This document shows positions 7,938 to 17,766 of a DNA stretch of 64,000 bases, one piece after another (position 1 is the first letter of the stretch; the number at the start of each line of letters is the position of its first letter). Made by a program: the position numbers and the translations under genes. The DNA is from Rathayibacter iranicus NCPPB 2253 = VKM Ac-1602 (GTDB lineage Bacteria > Actinomycetota > Actinomycetes > Actinomycetales > Microbacteriaceae): assembly GCF_003149025.1 (NCBI RefSeq), contig NZ_QGDV01000003.1, positions 248,001 through 312,000 on the forward strand. Reading direction: 5' to 3'. A model generated the notes under the pieces. That model searched no databases, was not told where the DNA came from, and saw nothing but the letters and a program-made list of their open reading frames with translations.

Positions 7938-8801
7938 GTGACTCTCTCCGCCCGCGCGTCTGTGCGCGTCCTACTCGGCACGACCATCGCCGCAGCCGCC
8001 CTGGTCCTCGCCGGCTGCGCCCCTGCCTCCACGAATGATGTCGTGCCGGGGTCCTCGGGAGAGAGCACGACCTCTGCGAACGCCGGACTGACTCTGGCGG
8101 AGGTCAAGGAGGCCGGGAAGCTGACCATCGGCACCGAGGGCACGTACCAGCCCTTTTCATTTCATGCGGACGGCGGCACCGGCGCGCTGACCGGCTATGA
8201 CGTCGACGTCATCACCGCGGTCGCCACGAAGTTGGGCGTCGAGCCCGAGTTCGAGGAGACGCAGTGGGACGCAATGTTCGCGGGTCTGGACGGCGACCGC
8301 TTCGATGTGATTGCGAACCAGGTTTCGATCAATGACGAGCGCAAGGCGAAGTATGACCTTTCGAAGCCCTACTCCCTCAGCCCCGGAGTGGTGATCGTGC
8401 CTGCCAGCGACACTTCGATCACCGACCTCGCGGGTTTGTCGGGCAAGACCACTGCGCAGTCACTCTCGAGCAATTGGTCCACCGTGGCGAAGAAGAACGG
8501 CGCCGAGGTCGAGGGCGTCGAGGGCTGGGCTCAGGCCATTGCCCTTGTCGAGCAGGGTCGAGTCGACGCGACGGTCAATGACCGCCTCACCTGGCTCGAC
8601 TGGTCCACGAACTACCCGGATCAGGCCGCCGGTCTCAAGGTCGCCGTCACGATCGACGACACCTCTGCGAGTGCTTTCGCCTTCCCGAAGGGATCGGATG
8701 ATCTCGTCGCCGCTGTCGATTCCGCCCTCGACGAGCTGCGGGCCGACGGCACCCTCGCCTCCATCTCGACGCGCTACTTTGGAACCGACATCACCCAGTA
8801 G
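7938..8801 (+). CDS. Polar amino-acid ABC transporter substrate-binding lipoprotein
   Basis: The protein has 287 residues from GTG 7938. A signal peptide ends in the lipobox LAGC with Cys27, so it is membrane-anchored. The mature part has the family 3 binding-protein pattern: KLTIGTEGTYQPFSFH, LTGYDVDVITAVA, DRFDVIANQVSIN and the C-terminal STRYFGTDIT. It feeds the permease at 8929 and the ATPase at 9569. The cystine/histidine-type subfamily is the closest impression; the ligand is not resolved. The leader carries a T-box-like core. Confidence 0.85.
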   Translation: MTLSARASVRVLLGTTIAAAALVLAGCAPASTNDVVPGSSGESTTSANAGLTLAEVKEAGKLTIGTEGTYQPFSFHADGGTGALTGYDVDVITAVATKLGVEPEFEETQWDAMFAGLDGDRFDVIANQVSINDERKAKYDLSKPYSLSPGVVIVPASDTSITDLAGLSGKTTAQSLSSNWSTVAKKNGAEVEGVEGWAQAIALVEQGRVDATVNDRLTWLDWSTNYPDQAAGLKVAVTIDDTSASAFAFPKGSDDLVAAVDSALDELRADGTLASISTRYFGTDITQ

Positions 8802-8928
8802 CCCCTGTGCCGAGCGATTCCGAGGATGCGCGTGAGCATGTCACGGGAAGCGGACTCGAACCGTTGTGCTCATCACCATCACCCGACCAAACCGACCGCG
8901 GTCTTGTCCCGTTTCGGTGGGAGAAGAC

Positions 8929-9582
8929 ATGGATCTAGCACTGCGGTCGTTTTGGCCGATCCTCTCCGGGGGAATCGTCGGAACAATTCCGCTTGCTCTC
9001 GCAAGCTTCGTTCTCGGTCTGGCGCTCGCGTTAGCCGTGGCGCTGATGCGCCTCTCGCGGGTGCGGATCCTGGCATGGATTGCCCGGGCCTACATCTCTG
9101 TCATCCGCGGGACGCCACTACTGGTGCAGCTGTTCGTGATCTTCTACGGCCTGCCGAGTCTGGGAATCAAAATCGATCCGTGGCCGAGCGCGATCATCGC
9201 CTTCGCCCTCAATGTCGGCGGCTACGCAGCTGAGGTGATTCGCGCTGCCATTCTCAGCGTCCCGAAGGGGCAGTGGGAGGCGGCGCACACCATCGGCATG
9301 GGCCGTTCGCTGGCGTTGCGGCGGATCATCCTGCCTCAGGCCGCGCGAGTCTCGGTGCCGCCGCTGTCGAACACGTTTATTTCACTGGTGAAGGACACCT
9401 CGCTTGCGTCCCTGATCCTGGTGACCGAGCTCTTTCGGCAGGCGCAGCAGATCGCGACTGCTTCCAGCGAATTCATGCTGCTCTACCTCGAGGCGGCTCT
9501 GATCTATTGGTTGATCTGCCTGGTGCTCTCGAGCGGCCAGGGTCTGCTCGAAAAGCGATTGGACCGCTATGTCGCCCGCTGA
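8929..9582 (+). CDS. Amino-acid ABC transporter permease
   Basis: The 217-residue membrane protein has about five hydrophobic helices and the HisM/HisQ-type features VIRGTPLLVQLFVIFYGLP and the EAA-like loop EAAHTIGMGRSLALRRIILPQA that docks the ATPase. ATG 8929 (MDLALRSFWP) follows GGGAGA. The gene overlaps the ATPase gene by 14 bases, so translation is probably coupled. A single permease gene implies a homodimeric pore. Confidence 0.88.
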   Translation: MDLALRSFWPILSGGIVGTIPLALASFVLGLALALAVALMRLSRVRILAWIARAYISVIRGTPLLVQLFVIFYGLPSLGIKIDPWPSAIIAFALNVGGYAAEVIRAAILSVPKGQWEAAHTIGMGRSLALRRIILPQAARVSVPPLSNTFISLVKDTSLASLILVTELFRQAQQIATASSEFMLLYLEAALIYWLICLVLSSGQGLLEKRLDRYVAR

Positions 9583-10354
9583 GACTCCGAGCGATGCGCG
9601 CCCCGTTCTGACTGCCCGCGGCCTGCGCAAGTCCTTCGGTGGCGTGGAGGTGCTGCGTGGCATCGATATCCAGGTGCGCCGAGGCGAGGTTGTCGCCCTG
9701 ATTGGTCCCTCTGGGTCGGGCAAAACCACCGTGCTGCGTTCCCTCAACAGCCTCGACGTACCCGACGGCGGAGTCGTCGAGCTTGCTGACGGCACCGTGC
9801 TCGACTTCGACCGGGGCGTCGGCAAGAAGGCGCTGACCGCGTTGCGCGACCGCTCCGCGATGGTCTTCCAGCATTTCAATCTCTTCCCGCATCTGACCGT
9901 GCTGCAGAACGTGATCGAGGGCCCAGTCCGCGTGCAGCGCCGTCCAGCGGCAGAGGTCGTCGCCGAGGCGGAGCAGCTGCTCGAGAGAGTCGGTCTGGGC
10001 GGGCGCGGCGGCGCGTACCCCTTCGAGCTCTCCGGAGGCCAGCAGCAGCGCGTGGGCATCGTCCGCGCCCTCGCGCTGCGCCCCGATCTCCTACTCTTCG
10101 ACGAACCTACGTCCGCACTCGACCCGGAACTCGTCGGCGATGTCCTGTCGTTAATGCGGGAGCTGGCGGGGGAGGGCTGGACGATGCTCGTCGTCACCCA
10201 CGAACTCGAGTTCGCTCGACAGGTGGCGTCGGAGGTCGTTTTCATGGCCGAGGGCGTGGTCGTGGAGCGCGGTACCCCTGCGCAGGTGCTCAGGGAACCA
10301 CGCGAGCCGCGGACCCGCCAGTTCCTGCACCGCCTCCTCCACCCCCTGGAGTAG
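9569..10354 (+). CDS. Amino-acid ABC transporter ATP-binding protein
   Basis: This 261-residue ATPase carries Walker A GPSGSGKTT (about 47-55), Q-loop FQHFNLFPH, signature LSGGQQQR, Walker B LLLFDEPTSALDPE and the switch histidine in VVTHE. It belongs to the GlnQ/HisP group and energises the importer made by the two preceding genes. It has a slightly long N terminus before the first strand. Confidence 0.92.
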   Translation: MSPAETPSDARPVLTARGLRKSFGGVEVLRGIDIQVRRGEVVALIGPSGSGKTTVLRSLNSLDVPDGGVVELADGTVLDFDRGVGKKALTALRDRSAMVFQHFNLFPHLTVLQNVIEGPVRVQRRPAAEVVAEAEQLLERVGLGGRGGAYPFELSGGQQQRVGIVRALALRPDLLLFDEPTSALDPELVGDVLSLMRELAGEGWTMLVVTHELEFARQVASEVVFMAEGVVVERGTPAQVLREPREPRTRQFLHRLLHPLE

Positions 10355-10435
10355 GCACCGGAGGTTCTCTCCTCGTGAGGCGCGAAGCCGCGCGGCGCGC
10401 CGGGCGGGCGAGGGACCCGTGCCTATGCTGTCCGG

Positions 10436-11140
10436 GTGACCTGGAGCAGCGACGCCGAGACCACGCGGATACCCTCCGCGACCGACACGCCCGGCGGAAC
10501 CGGGCCCGAGCCGACCCGGGAGTACGTCTGGCCCGAACCCGAGACGGACCGACCACCGACTACCGAGCCTCCTGAGGCGACGGCGTCTGCCGGTGCCACC
10601 GCTCTCGGTGTCGTGGAGGCGGAGCCAGAGCGGGTGGTGCGCTCCGGGAATCGCCTCGCGGGCGTCGCTCTCGCCCTGCTGACGACAGCGTTCTTCGCGG
10701 GGCTGTACCTCGTCGCCCTTACCGCGATCCGCGTCCTCGCCGACCAGACCGGCGCAGATCCCGTCGCCCTCGGCCTCGCTCAGGCGCCGACGGCCCTGTT
10801 CCTCGCGCCGGTGGCCGCCTTCTTCGTCGGCCTCGCCCTGATCGTGCTAGTCGTGAACCGCGCCGGATGGTGGGCGTACGTCCTTGGCGGGTTCCTCGTC
10901 GCCGTCCTCACCGCCGCAGCCGCTTTCGTCGGCAGCTGGAGCGGCGTCGGTGGACTCGCTGTCCCGGCCGCCCCCTCACTGCTCGCTGACCACCTCCGCG
11001 ATCCGGTCGTCCTCGCGTCTGTACTCGCGGCGGGCGTCCTCGGGCGTGAAGCCACTGTCTGGGGTGGCGCTCTCATCGCCGCTCGCGCTCGCGGCGTCAA
11101 GCGACGCAACGCCGAGCGGGAAGCCGCCGCCTCGTCGTGA
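10436..11140 (+). CDS. Membrane protein of unknown function with acidic N-terminal tail
   Basis: The protein has 234 residues. The first 75 are Pro/Thr/Glu-rich and likely cytosolic and disordered, then about four hydrophobic segments follow (VALALLTTAFFAGLYLVAL and others), and the end is basic (RARGVKRRNAERE). TATGCT lies 6 bases before GTG 10436, pointing to a leaderless mRNA. The stop overlaps the next GTG (GTGA), so the two membrane genes are coupled. Function is not recognised. Confidence 0.6.
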   Translation: MTWSSDAETTRIPSATDTPGGTGPEPTREYVWPEPETDRPPTTEPPEATASAGATALGVVEAEPERVVRSGNRLAGVALALLTTAFFAGLYLVALTAIRVLADQTGADPVALGLAQAPTALFLAPVAAFFVGLALIVLVVNRAGWWAYVLGGFLVAVLTAAAAFVGSWSGVGGLAVPAAPSLLADHLRDPVVLASVLAAGVLGREATVWGGALIAARARGVKRRNAEREAAASS

Positions 11141-11640
11141 CTGCCCAGGGGCAGGGTCGCGGGTCGGGGCTGGGCTACGGCCTCGCCCTCGCTGGCTTCG
11201 CCGCCTTCCTCTACCTCGCGCTCGTCGTGTGCGCGTTCGGAGTGCTTAGTCTGCTCCTGGATCAGGATGTCGTGCCCGAGCGCGACGCCGGGCCGATTCT
11301 CGGGCCGGTGTCCGTCGCCGTCTGCGTCGTCGCCGTGCTGATCGCGATGATCACGCTCGCCGCGCGCCCGGCGGTGCACCGCGTGGTCGGTCCGTCGCTG
11401 CTCACAGGATTCGTGGTCTACCTGCTCTTCCTCCTCACTGGAGGCGCGCTCTACGGCCTCGGGAAGCAGGAACCGAGCGAGATCCTCGGCTGGGTGCTGC
11501 ACCACGCATCGACCGTCTTCGCCCTCGCAACGGGAGTGCTGGCTGTGGCGGTGCAGATCGCCTTCCTGCTGCTCCTCGCGCGCCGTGACGCGGGTGGCGG
11601 GACTCCGCGCTGGGGCTGGGAGGGCGACGAGCGCGAGTGA
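11137..11640 (+). CDS. Four-helix membrane protein of unknown function
   Basis: The 167-residue protein has four hydrophobic helices (around residues 12-40, 52-75, 86-105 and 120-150) and a polar C-terminal tail RRDAGGGTPRWGWEGDERE. It starts at GTG 11137, overlapping the previous stop by 4 bases. It is found just upstream of the str operon promoter. I do not recognise a functional motif. Confidence 0.6.
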   Translation: MTAQGQGRGSGLGYGLALAGFAAFLYLALVVCAFGVLSLLLDQDVVPERDAGPILGPVSVAVCVVAVLIAMITLAARPAVHRVVGPSLLTGFVVYLLFLLTGGALYGLGKQEPSEILGWVLHHASTVFALATGVLAVAVQIAFLLLLARRDAGGGTPRWGWEGDERE

Positions 11641-11682
11641 CCGGCCCGGACGCGGTGCTCTCCGCAGGCGAACGCGCGTCGG

Positions 11683-11711
11683 TTGACCGGCCCCGTCACT
11701 CCCCGTAATAT
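11683..11711 (+). promoter_or_regulatory. Promoter of the str operon
   Basis: TTGACC at 11683-11688, an exact 17-base spacer and TAATAT at 11706-11711 make a strong vegetative-sigma promoter. It is followed 3 bases later by CTTGGTGT, a sequence shared with the infA and rplM promoters. A leader of roughly 255 bases separates it from rpsL. Confidence 0.8.
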
Positions 11712-11974
11712 TCTCTTGGTGTGCGCTGTGTCGTGCGCTTGTGTCGTGCCTTCGGGCCGACGTGATCGCCGCATAACGCTCCACCGGGTCCGTAAGGATC
11801 CGCGGGTTCGTCCGATCGGGCGGCCCCCACGGCATACCCCTCATTCTCCTCGAACCCGCTTGCGGGCTCAGAGGAGCGCGGTGGGTCCAGATGAACTCGG
11901 CCGTCCCGGAGACGGGTAGGCCGAATGTCGACCATCGATCCGCTGTCACCGTGCAGCATCCAAGGAGCAAACCA

Positions 11975-12349
11975 GTGCCAACGATTCAGCAGTTGGTCCG
12001 CAAGGGACGCACGCCGAAGGTCACCAAGACCAAGGCTCCCGCCCTGAAGGCCAACCCCCAGCAGCGCGGCGTCTGCACGCGCGTCTACACGACCACGCCT
12101 AAGAAGCCGAACTCGGCCCTCCGCAAGGTGGCCCGCGTGAAGCTTTCCAACGGCACCGAGGTCACCGCCTACATCCCCGGTGAGGGCCACAACCTGCAGG
12201 AGCACTCGATGGTGCTCGTGCGCGGCGGTCGTGTGAAGGACCTCCCCGGTGTCCGCTACAAGATCGTTCGCGGCGCCCTGGACACCCAGGCCGTCAAGAA
12301 CCGCAAGCAGGCTCGCAGCCGCTACGGCGCGAAGATGGAGAAGAAGTAA
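11975..12349 (+). CDS. rpsL: 30S ribosomal protein S12
   Basis: The protein has 124 residues from GTG 11975, with AAGGAG eight bases upstream; earlier in-frame ATG codons fall in the leader. It contains [15 protein letters not shown] and the decoding-centre loop [24 protein letters not shown]. Lys43-type residues linked to streptomycin resistance are wild type (PKKPNS). It is the first gene of the str operon; the stop overlaps rpsG by one base. Confidence 0.98.
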   Translation: MPTIQQLVRKGRTPKVTKTKAPALKANPQQRGVCTRVYTTTPKKPNSALRKVARVKLSNGTEVTAYIPGEGHNLQEHSMVLVRGGRVKDLPGVRYKIVRGALDTQAVKNRKQARSRYGAKMEKK

Positions 12350-12819
12350 TGCCTCGTAAGGGCCCCGCTCCCAAGCGCCCCGTCGTCGCAGACCCCGTCT
12401 ACGGCGCACCGATCGTCAGCCAGCTCGTCAACAAGATCCTTCTCGATGGCAAGAAGGGCCTCGCCGAGCGCATCGTCTACGGTGCCCTCGAAGGCGTCTC
12501 CGCCAAGAATGGCCAGGATGCGGTCGTTACCCTCAAGAAGGCGCTCGACAACGTCCGCCCGACCCTTGAGGTCCGCAGCCGCCGCGTCGGTGGCTCGACC
12601 TACCAGGTCCCGGTCGAGGTCAAGCCGCACCGCGCCAACACCCTCGCGCTGCGCTGGCTCACCAGCTACGCGAAGGCTCGTCGCGAGAAGACGATGACCG
12701 AGCGTCTCATGAACGAGATCCTCGACGCGTCGAATGGTCTGGGTGCCGCTGTGAAGCGTCGCGAGGACACCCACAAGATGGCCGAGTCGAACAAGGCCTT
12801 CGCGCACTACCGCTGGTAG
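12349..12819 (+). CDS. rpsG: 30S ribosomal protein S7
   Basis: The 156-residue protein begins [19 protein letters not shown] and has the usual length. It binds 16S rRNA and nucleates the 30S head. The start overlaps the rpsL stop (TAATG), so the two are coupled. The 179-base gap to fusA has two perfect hairpins. Confidence 0.98.
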   Translation: MPRKGPAPKRPVVADPVYGAPIVSQLVNKILLDGKKGLAERIVYGALEGVSAKNGQDAVVTLKKALDNVRPTLEVRSRRVGGSTYQVPVEVKPHRANTLALRWLTSYAKARREKTMTERLMNEILDASNGLGAAVKRREDTHKMAESNKAFAHYRW

Positions 12820-12853
12820 CGCGCACCGCGGCCGTCCCTGGCGACCGCGACCG

Positions 12854-12929
12854 CCGGGTCCGCAGTGGCAGCGCTGCGGACCCGGTCCCGGCGGCGGATC
12901 TTCCGATCCCCGCGACCGGGAGATCCGCC
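12854..12929 (+). promoter_or_regulatory. Two strong hairpins between rpsG and fusA
   Basis: The first is a perfect 12-bp stem (12854-12865 with 12874-12885, 8-base loop). The second pairs GGCGGATCT (12893-12901) with AGATCCGCC (12921-12929). Neither has a T-run. They could attenuate, process or stabilise the str transcript. Confidence 0.5.
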
Positions 12930-12998
12930 ACCACAAGACCCCCAGCCATTCGGCCAAGAACCCGGTGCGCTGGCTCCATCACCTATCGGAGGAACTCC

Positions 12999-15113
12999 GT
13001 GGCACAAGATGTGCTCACCGACCTGAACAAGGTCCGCAACATCGGCATCATGGCCCACATCGATGCCGGCAAGACCACCACCACCGAGCGCATCCTGTTC
13101 TACACGGGTATCACGCACAAGATCGGCGAGGTCCACGACGGCGCCGCAACGATGGACTGGATGGCGCAGGAGCAGGAGCGCGGCATCACGATTACGTCTG
13201 CCGCGACGACCTGCTTCTGGAACAAGAACCAGATCAACATCATCGATACCCCCGGACACGTCGACTTCACGGTCGAGGTCGAGCGCTCGCTCCGCGTCCT
13301 CGACGGCGCCGTCGCCGTCTTCGACGGCAAGGAGGGTGTCGAGCCCCAGTCCGAAACCGTGTGGCGTCAGGCCGACAAGTACGACGTTCCCCGGATCTGC
13401 TTCGTCAACAAGATGGACAAGCTCGGCGCCGACTTCTATTACACGGTCGACACCATCGTCAACCGCCTCGGTGCGAAGCCGCTGGTCATCCAGCTTCCGA
13501 TCGGCGCCGAGTCGTCGTTCGAGGGAGTGATCGACCTGGTCGAGATGCGCGCGCTCACCTGGCGCGGCGACTCTAAGGGAGACGTCGCTCTCGGCGCCAA
13601 GTACGAGATCGAGGAAATCCCGGCGGATCTCGCCGATAAGGCTGCCGAGTATCGCCACAAGCTCCTCGAGACGGTCGCCGAGACGTCTGACGAGCTGCTC
13701 GAGAAGTACTTCGGCGGCGAGGAGCTGACCGTGGCCGAGATCAAGGCCGCGATCCGCAAGCTCACCGTCAACTCGGACATCTACCCCGTTCTCTGCGGCT
13801 CCGCGTTCAAGAACCGCGGAGTGCAGCCGATGCTCGACGCGGTCGTCGACTACCTCCCCTCTCCGCTCGACGTCCCCGCCATCGAGGCGCACGACGTCCG
13901 CGACGAGGAGAAGGTCATCCTCCGTCACGCCGACTCGACAGAGCCCTTCTCGGCGCTCGCGTTCAAGGTCGCGGTGCACCCGTTCTTCGGGCGCCTCACC
14001 TACGTCCGCGTTTACTCGGGCAAGCTCGACTCCGGCGCTCAGGTCATCAACTCGACCAAGGGTAAGAAGGAGCGCATTGGCAAGATCTTCCAGATGCACT
14101 CCAACAAGGAGAACCCGGTCGACTCGGTCACCGCCGGCCACATCTACGCCGTTATCGGCCTCAAGGACACCACCACCGGTGACACCCTGAGCGACCCGCA
14201 GGCGCAGGTCGTGCTCGAGTCGATGACTTTCCCGGAGCCCGTCATTGAGGTCGCCATCGAGCCCAAGACGAAGGCCGACCAGGAGAAGCTCGGCACCGCG
14301 ATCCAAAAGCTCGCGGAGGAGGACCCCACCTTCCGCACCGAGCAGAACCAGGAGACTGGTCAGACGGTCATCAAGGGAATGGGCGAGTTGCACCTCGACA
14401 TCCTCGTGGACCGCATGAAGCGCGAGTTCAATGTCGAGGCGAACGTCGGCAAGCCTCAGGTCGCGTACCGCGAGACGATTCGCCGCACGGTCGAGAAGTA
14501 CGACTACACCCACAAGAAGCAGACGGGTGGCTCCGGTCAGTTCGCCAAGGTGCAGATCACCATCGAGCCGATGGAGGTCGACGCCGACAAGACCTACGAG
14601 TTCGTCAACGGCGTCTCGGGTGGACGCGTGCCCCGCGAGTACATCCCTTCGGTCGATGCGGGTATCCGCGACGCCATGCAGGTCGGCGTCCTCGCCGGCT
14701 ATCCAATGGTGGGCGTCAAGGCGACCCTCGTGGATGGAGCCGCTCACGACGTCGACTCGTCTGAGATGGCGTTCAAGATCGCCGGCTCGATGGCGTTCAA
14801 GGAGGCTTCGCGCAAGGCGCAGCCCGTCCTCCTCGAGCCGCTCATGGCCGTCGAGGTCCGTACTCCCGAGGAGTACATGGGCGACGTCATCGGCGACCTC
14901 AACTCGCGTCGCGGGATGATCCAGTCAATGGAAGACGCGACCGGCATCAAGGTCATTCGGGCCAATGTCCCACTGTCTGAGATGTTCGGCTACATCGGGG
15001 ACCTGCGCTCGAAGACCTCGGGTCGGGCCGTCTACTCGATGACCTTTGAGACCTACTCCGAGGTCCCGAAGGCCGTGGCCGAGGAAATCGTTCAGAAGAA
15101 CAAGGGCGAGTAG
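12999..15113 (+). CDS. fusA: Translation elongation factor G
   Basis: The protein has 704 residues from GTG 12999, with GGAGG upstream. G motifs are present: [15 protein letters not shown] (P-loop), [18 protein letters not shown] and the switch region GITITSA. It ends with domain IV/V segments such as [11 protein letters not shown] and SGRAVYSM. It drives ribosomal translocation and recycling with GTP hydrolysis. Length and motifs are fully canonical. Confidence 0.98.
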   Translation: MAQDVLTDLNKVRNIGIMAHIDAGKTTTTERILFYTGITHKIGEVHDGAATMDWMAQEQERGITITSAATTCFWNKNQINIIDTPGHVDFTVEVERSLRVLDGAVAVFDGKEGVEPQSETVWRQADKYDVPRICFVNKMDKLGADFYYTVDTIVNRLGAKPLVIQLPIGAESSFEGVIDLVEMRALTWRGDSKGDVALGAKYEIEEIPADLADKAAEYRHKLLETVAETSDELLEKYFGGEELTVAEIKAAIRKLTVNSDIYPVLCGSAFKNRGVQPMLDAVVDYLPSPLDVPAIEAHDVRDEEKVILRHADSTEPFSALAFKVAVHPFFGRLTYVRVYSGKLDSGAQVINSTKGKKERIGKIFQMHSNKENPVDSVTAGHIYAVIGLKDTTTGDTLSDPQAQVVLESMTFPEPVIEVAIEPKTKADQEKLGTAIQKLAEEDPTFRTEQNQETGQTVIKGMGELHLDILVDRMKREFNVEANVGKPQVAYRETIRRTVEKYDYTHKKQTGGSGQFAKVQITIEPMEVDADKTYEFVNGVSGGRVPREYIPSVDAGIRDAMQVGVLAGYPMVGVKATLVDGAAHDVDSSEMAFKIAGSMAFKEASRKAQPVLLEPLMAVEVRTPEEYMGDVIGDLNSRRGMIQSMEDATGIKVIRANVPLSEMFGYIGDLRSKTSGRAVYSMTFETYSEVPKAVAEEIVQKNKGE

Positions 15114-15126
15114 CTCCGCTCTGGGG

Positions 15127-15154
15127 CCACCGCCGTTCCCCGGAGCGGCGGTGG
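15127..15154 (+). terminator. Hairpin downstream of fusA
   Basis: CCACCGCCG at 15127-15135 pairs perfectly with 15146-15154 around a 10-base loop, 14 bases after the fusA stop. It may be a partial terminator. TAATGT at 15160-15165 just after it could be a -10 box for tuf, but no good -35 is visible. Confidence 0.5.
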
Positions 15155-15335
15155 CCTGGTAATGTCGTGCGGGTTTGCTGCCGAGTGCAGCGCGCCCCCT
15201 GTCGCAGCGGGACGGCCGCACGACCACTGCCGGTAACATCACTACACAAACCCCCGCAAGTCCTCCTGTCCTCATGCCGCCCTGTGCGGTGGTCGGATGC
15301 GGATGCTTGCACCTAAGTCCTGAGGAGGACCCACA

Positions 15336-16529
15336 GTGGCTAAGGCCAAGTTCGAGCGGACCAAGCCGCACGTCAACATCGGAACCATCGGTCACGTCGA
15401 CCACGGAAAGACCACGCTCACCGCGGCGATCTCGAAGGTTCTTGCCGACAAGTTCCCGTCCGCGACCAACGTCCAGCGTGACTTCGCGTCGATCGACTCC
15501 GCTCCTGAGGAGCGCCAGCGCGGCATCACCATCAACATCTCGCACGTCGAGTACGAGACGCCGAAGCGCCACTATGCGCACGTCGACGCTCCCGGCCACG
15601 CCGACTACATCAAGAACATGATCACCGGTGCGGCGCAGATGGACGGCGCGATCCTCGTGGTCGCCGCCACTGACGGCCCGATGGCTCAGACCCGTGAGCA
15701 CGTCCTCCTCGCCAAGCAGGTCGGCGTCCCCTACCTCCTGGTCGCCCTGAACAAGGCCGACATGGTGGACGACGAGGAGATCCTGGAGCTCGTCGAGCTC
15801 GAGGTGCGCGAGCTCCTCTCGTCGCAGGGATTCCCGGGCGACGATGCTCCGGTCGTCCGTGTCTCCGGACTCAAGGCCCTCGAGGGCGACGAGGCCTGGA
15901 CCCAGTCGATCCTCGACCTGATGGACGCGGTCGACGAGTCGATCCCGGACCCGGTGCGCGACAAGGACAAGCCGTTCCTCATGCCGATCGAGGACGTCTT
16001 CACGATCACCGGTCGTGGAACCGTCGTCACCGGCCGTGCGGAGCGTGGAACCCTCGCTCTGAACTCTGAGGTCGAGATCGTCGGAATCCGCCCGACGCAG
16101 AAGACCACGGTCACCGGCATCGAGATGTTCCACAAGCAGCTCGACGAGGCCTGGGCCGGCGAGAACTGTGGTCTGCTCCTGCGTGGCACCAAGCGCGAGG
16201 ACGTCGAGCGCGGTCAGGTCGTCGTCAAGCCGGGTTCGGTCACGCCGCACACGGACTTCGAGGGCACCGCGTACATCCTGTCCAAGGATGAGGGTGGGCG
16301 TCACAACCCGTTCTACGCGAACTACCGCCCGCAGTTCTACTTCCGCACCACCGACGTCACCGGCGTCATCACGCTGCCCGAGGGCACCGAGATGGTCATG
16401 CCCGGCGACACCACCGACATGACGGTCGCGCTGATTCAGCCGATCGCCATGGAGGAGGGCCTCGGCTTCGCCATCCGTGAGGGTGGACGCACCGTGGGTG
16501 CCGGAACGGTCACCAAGATCGTCAAGTAG
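15336..16529 (+). CDS. tuf: Translation elongation factor Tu
   Basis: The 397-residue protein starts at GTG 15336 after GAGGAGG. It has [36 protein letters not shown] and the domain 3 ending [14 protein letters not shown]. It delivers aminoacyl-tRNA to the ribosome. A 222-base leader separates it from fusA, so it may be transcribed partly on its own. Confidence 0.98.
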   Translation: MAKAKFERTKPHVNIGTIGHVDHGKTTLTAAISKVLADKFPSATNVQRDFASIDSAPEERQRGITINISHVEYETPKRHYAHVDAPGHADYIKNMITGAAQMDGAILVVAATDGPMAQTREHVLLAKQVGVPYLLVALNKADMVDDEEILELVELEVRELLSSQGFPGDDAPVVRVSGLKALEGDEAWTQSILDLMDAVDESIPDPVRDKDKPFLMPIEDVFTITGRGTVVTGRAERGTLALNSEVEIVGIRPTQKTTVTGIEMFHKQLDEAWAGENCGLLLRGTKREDVERGQVVVKPGSVTPHTDFEGTAYILSKDEGGRHNPFYANYRPQFYFRTTDVTGVITLPEGTEMVMPGDTTDMTVALIQPIAMEEGLGFAIREGGRTVGAGTVTKIVK

Positions 16530-16550
16530 GTTCGTCCTACCGATCTCGGG

Positions 16551-16585
16551 AGAGGGGTCGTCCGCGTGATGCGGGCGGCCCCTCT
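16551..16585 (+). terminator. Terminator of the str operon
   Basis: AGAGGGGTCGTCCGC at 16551-16565 pairs with 16571-16585 nearly perfectly, followed by TCGTCGTTCG. It lies 22 bases after the tuf stop. Confidence 0.8.
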
Positions 16586-16632
16586 TCGTCGTTCGTGATC
16601 GATGCGGCGACGAGCCCGGCTAGCGTAATCGG

Positions 16633-17397
16633 ATGCCTTTCGTGAAGAGCGACCCCGACGCGCACCCGCTGTTCTTTGAGTGGGAGGCAGCCGGCCTTGA
16701 TTGGCTGCGCGAAGCCCGCGGGGGAGCGGCCTGCGTCACCGTGCTCGCGGTCTCCTCGGGGCGGATCGAGCTGGAGGAGGTTCGCTCAGTGCGGCCTACG
16801 GCGGCGGCGGCGCGGGCGTTTGGTCGGGCGCTCGCCCGGACCCACGATGCCGGCGCGGAGGCGTTCGGGGCTCCTCCCGAGGGTTGGTCCGGCCCCACCT
16901 ACATCGGTCGGCGGTCGATGCCGTGCGTGCCCGATACGTCGTGGGGTCGCTTTTATGCGGAGCAGCGGGTGCGACCGTTCCTCGCTCCCGCCGTCGACGC
17001 GGGCAACCTCGCCCCGGCTGCGGCTCGGATCGTCGAGCGCGCTCTGGACCGGGTGGCCGACGGCGCCCTCGACGACGACTCCACCCCCGCCCGCATCCAC
17101 GGTGACCTGTGGTCCGGCAATGTGCTCTGGTCCGCCGAGAGCGTCGTGCTGATCGACCCCGCCGCGCACGGCGGCCATCGCGAGACCGACCTGGCGATGC
17201 TCGCCCTGTTCGGGGCGCCGCACTTCCGCGCGATCCTTGAGGGCTACCGCGACGAGCATCCGCTCGCTGCGGGTCTGGAGGAGCGGGTGCCGCTGCACCA
17301 GCTTCATCCGCTGGCGGTACACGCTGCTGGTCACGGCCCCTCCTATGGCCGTGCTCTGTCCCAGGCCGCGGCCCGCGTGCTCGCGCTGGCGGGCTGA
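16633..17397 (+). CDS. Fructosamine kinase family protein
   Basis: The protein has 254 residues. The aminoglycoside-phosphotransferase-like catalytic motif ARIHGDLWSGNVLW and the metal-binding VVLIDPAAHGGHRETDLAML are intact. Family members phosphorylate ketoamines (fructosamine, ribulosamine) on protein lysines so that the sugar falls off. TAGCGT at 16621-16626 lies 6 bases before the ATG, suggesting leaderless transcription. The N-terminal glycine-rich loop is short, so the protein is slightly shorter than the typical 280-290 residues. Confidence 0.8.
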   Translation: MPFVKSDPDAHPLFFEWEAAGLDWLREARGGAACVTVLAVSSGRIELEEVRSVRPTAAAARAFGRALARTHDAGAEAFGAPPEGWSGPTYIGRRSMPCVPDTSWGRFYAEQRVRPFLAPAVDAGNLAPAAARIVERALDRVADGALDDDSTPARIHGDLWSGNVLWSAESVVLIDPAAHGGHRETDLAMLALFGAPHFRAILEGYRDEHPLAAGLEERVPLHQLHPLAVHAAGHGPSYGRALSQAAARVLALAG

Positions 17398-17481
17398 CCG
17401 GCGCGCCGCCCCATTCGCTCAACCGGTGCGCCACACTGAGGCACGCGCCACTGTCGTGCGCGTCGACAAGGAGGCACCATC

Positions 17482-17691
17482 GTGGATCTGGGAAAGCTCG
17501 GACAGCAGGCCGGCGAACTGCTGAACAGTGAGAAGGCGCAGGAGGCTCTGCGGAGCGAGAAGGCTGAGGAGGTCTCTGACCAGGTGCTCGAGAAGACCAG
17601 CGAGATCGCTAGTCGCCTCACTCACGGCCAGTACGACGAGCGCATCGAGGATGTTAAGCGCCAGGCCGACAAGCGGGTCGGAAACGACTGA
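17482..17691 (+). CDS. Small charged antitoxin-like protein (Rv0909 type)
   Basis: The 69-residue protein from GTG 17482 (AAGGAGG upstream) begins MDLGKLGQQAGELLNSEKAQ and is rich in Glu, Lys and Gln with a predicted helical, amphipathic pattern. It resembles the small actinobacterial MT0933/Rv0909-like proteins annotated as antitoxins. No toxin gene is adjacent, so a structural or stress role is equally possible. Confidence 0.55.
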   Translation: MDLGKLGQQAGELLNSEKAQEALRSEKAEEVSDQVLEKTSEIASRLTHGQYDERIEDVKRQADKRVGND

Positions 17692-17766
17692 CTCCGCTCC
17701 TCCTGCTAATCCGCCCGAGCGTCAAGTGGGTGCGGCCGTCTGTTGCCGCGTTCTAGGGTCGCAGCG

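Noticed and set aside
12807-14747. 646-codon open frame on the minus strand opposite fusA
   Set aside because: It is the antisense shadow of a high-GC, codon-biased gene, rich in Leu/Arg/Asp/Val and without family features.
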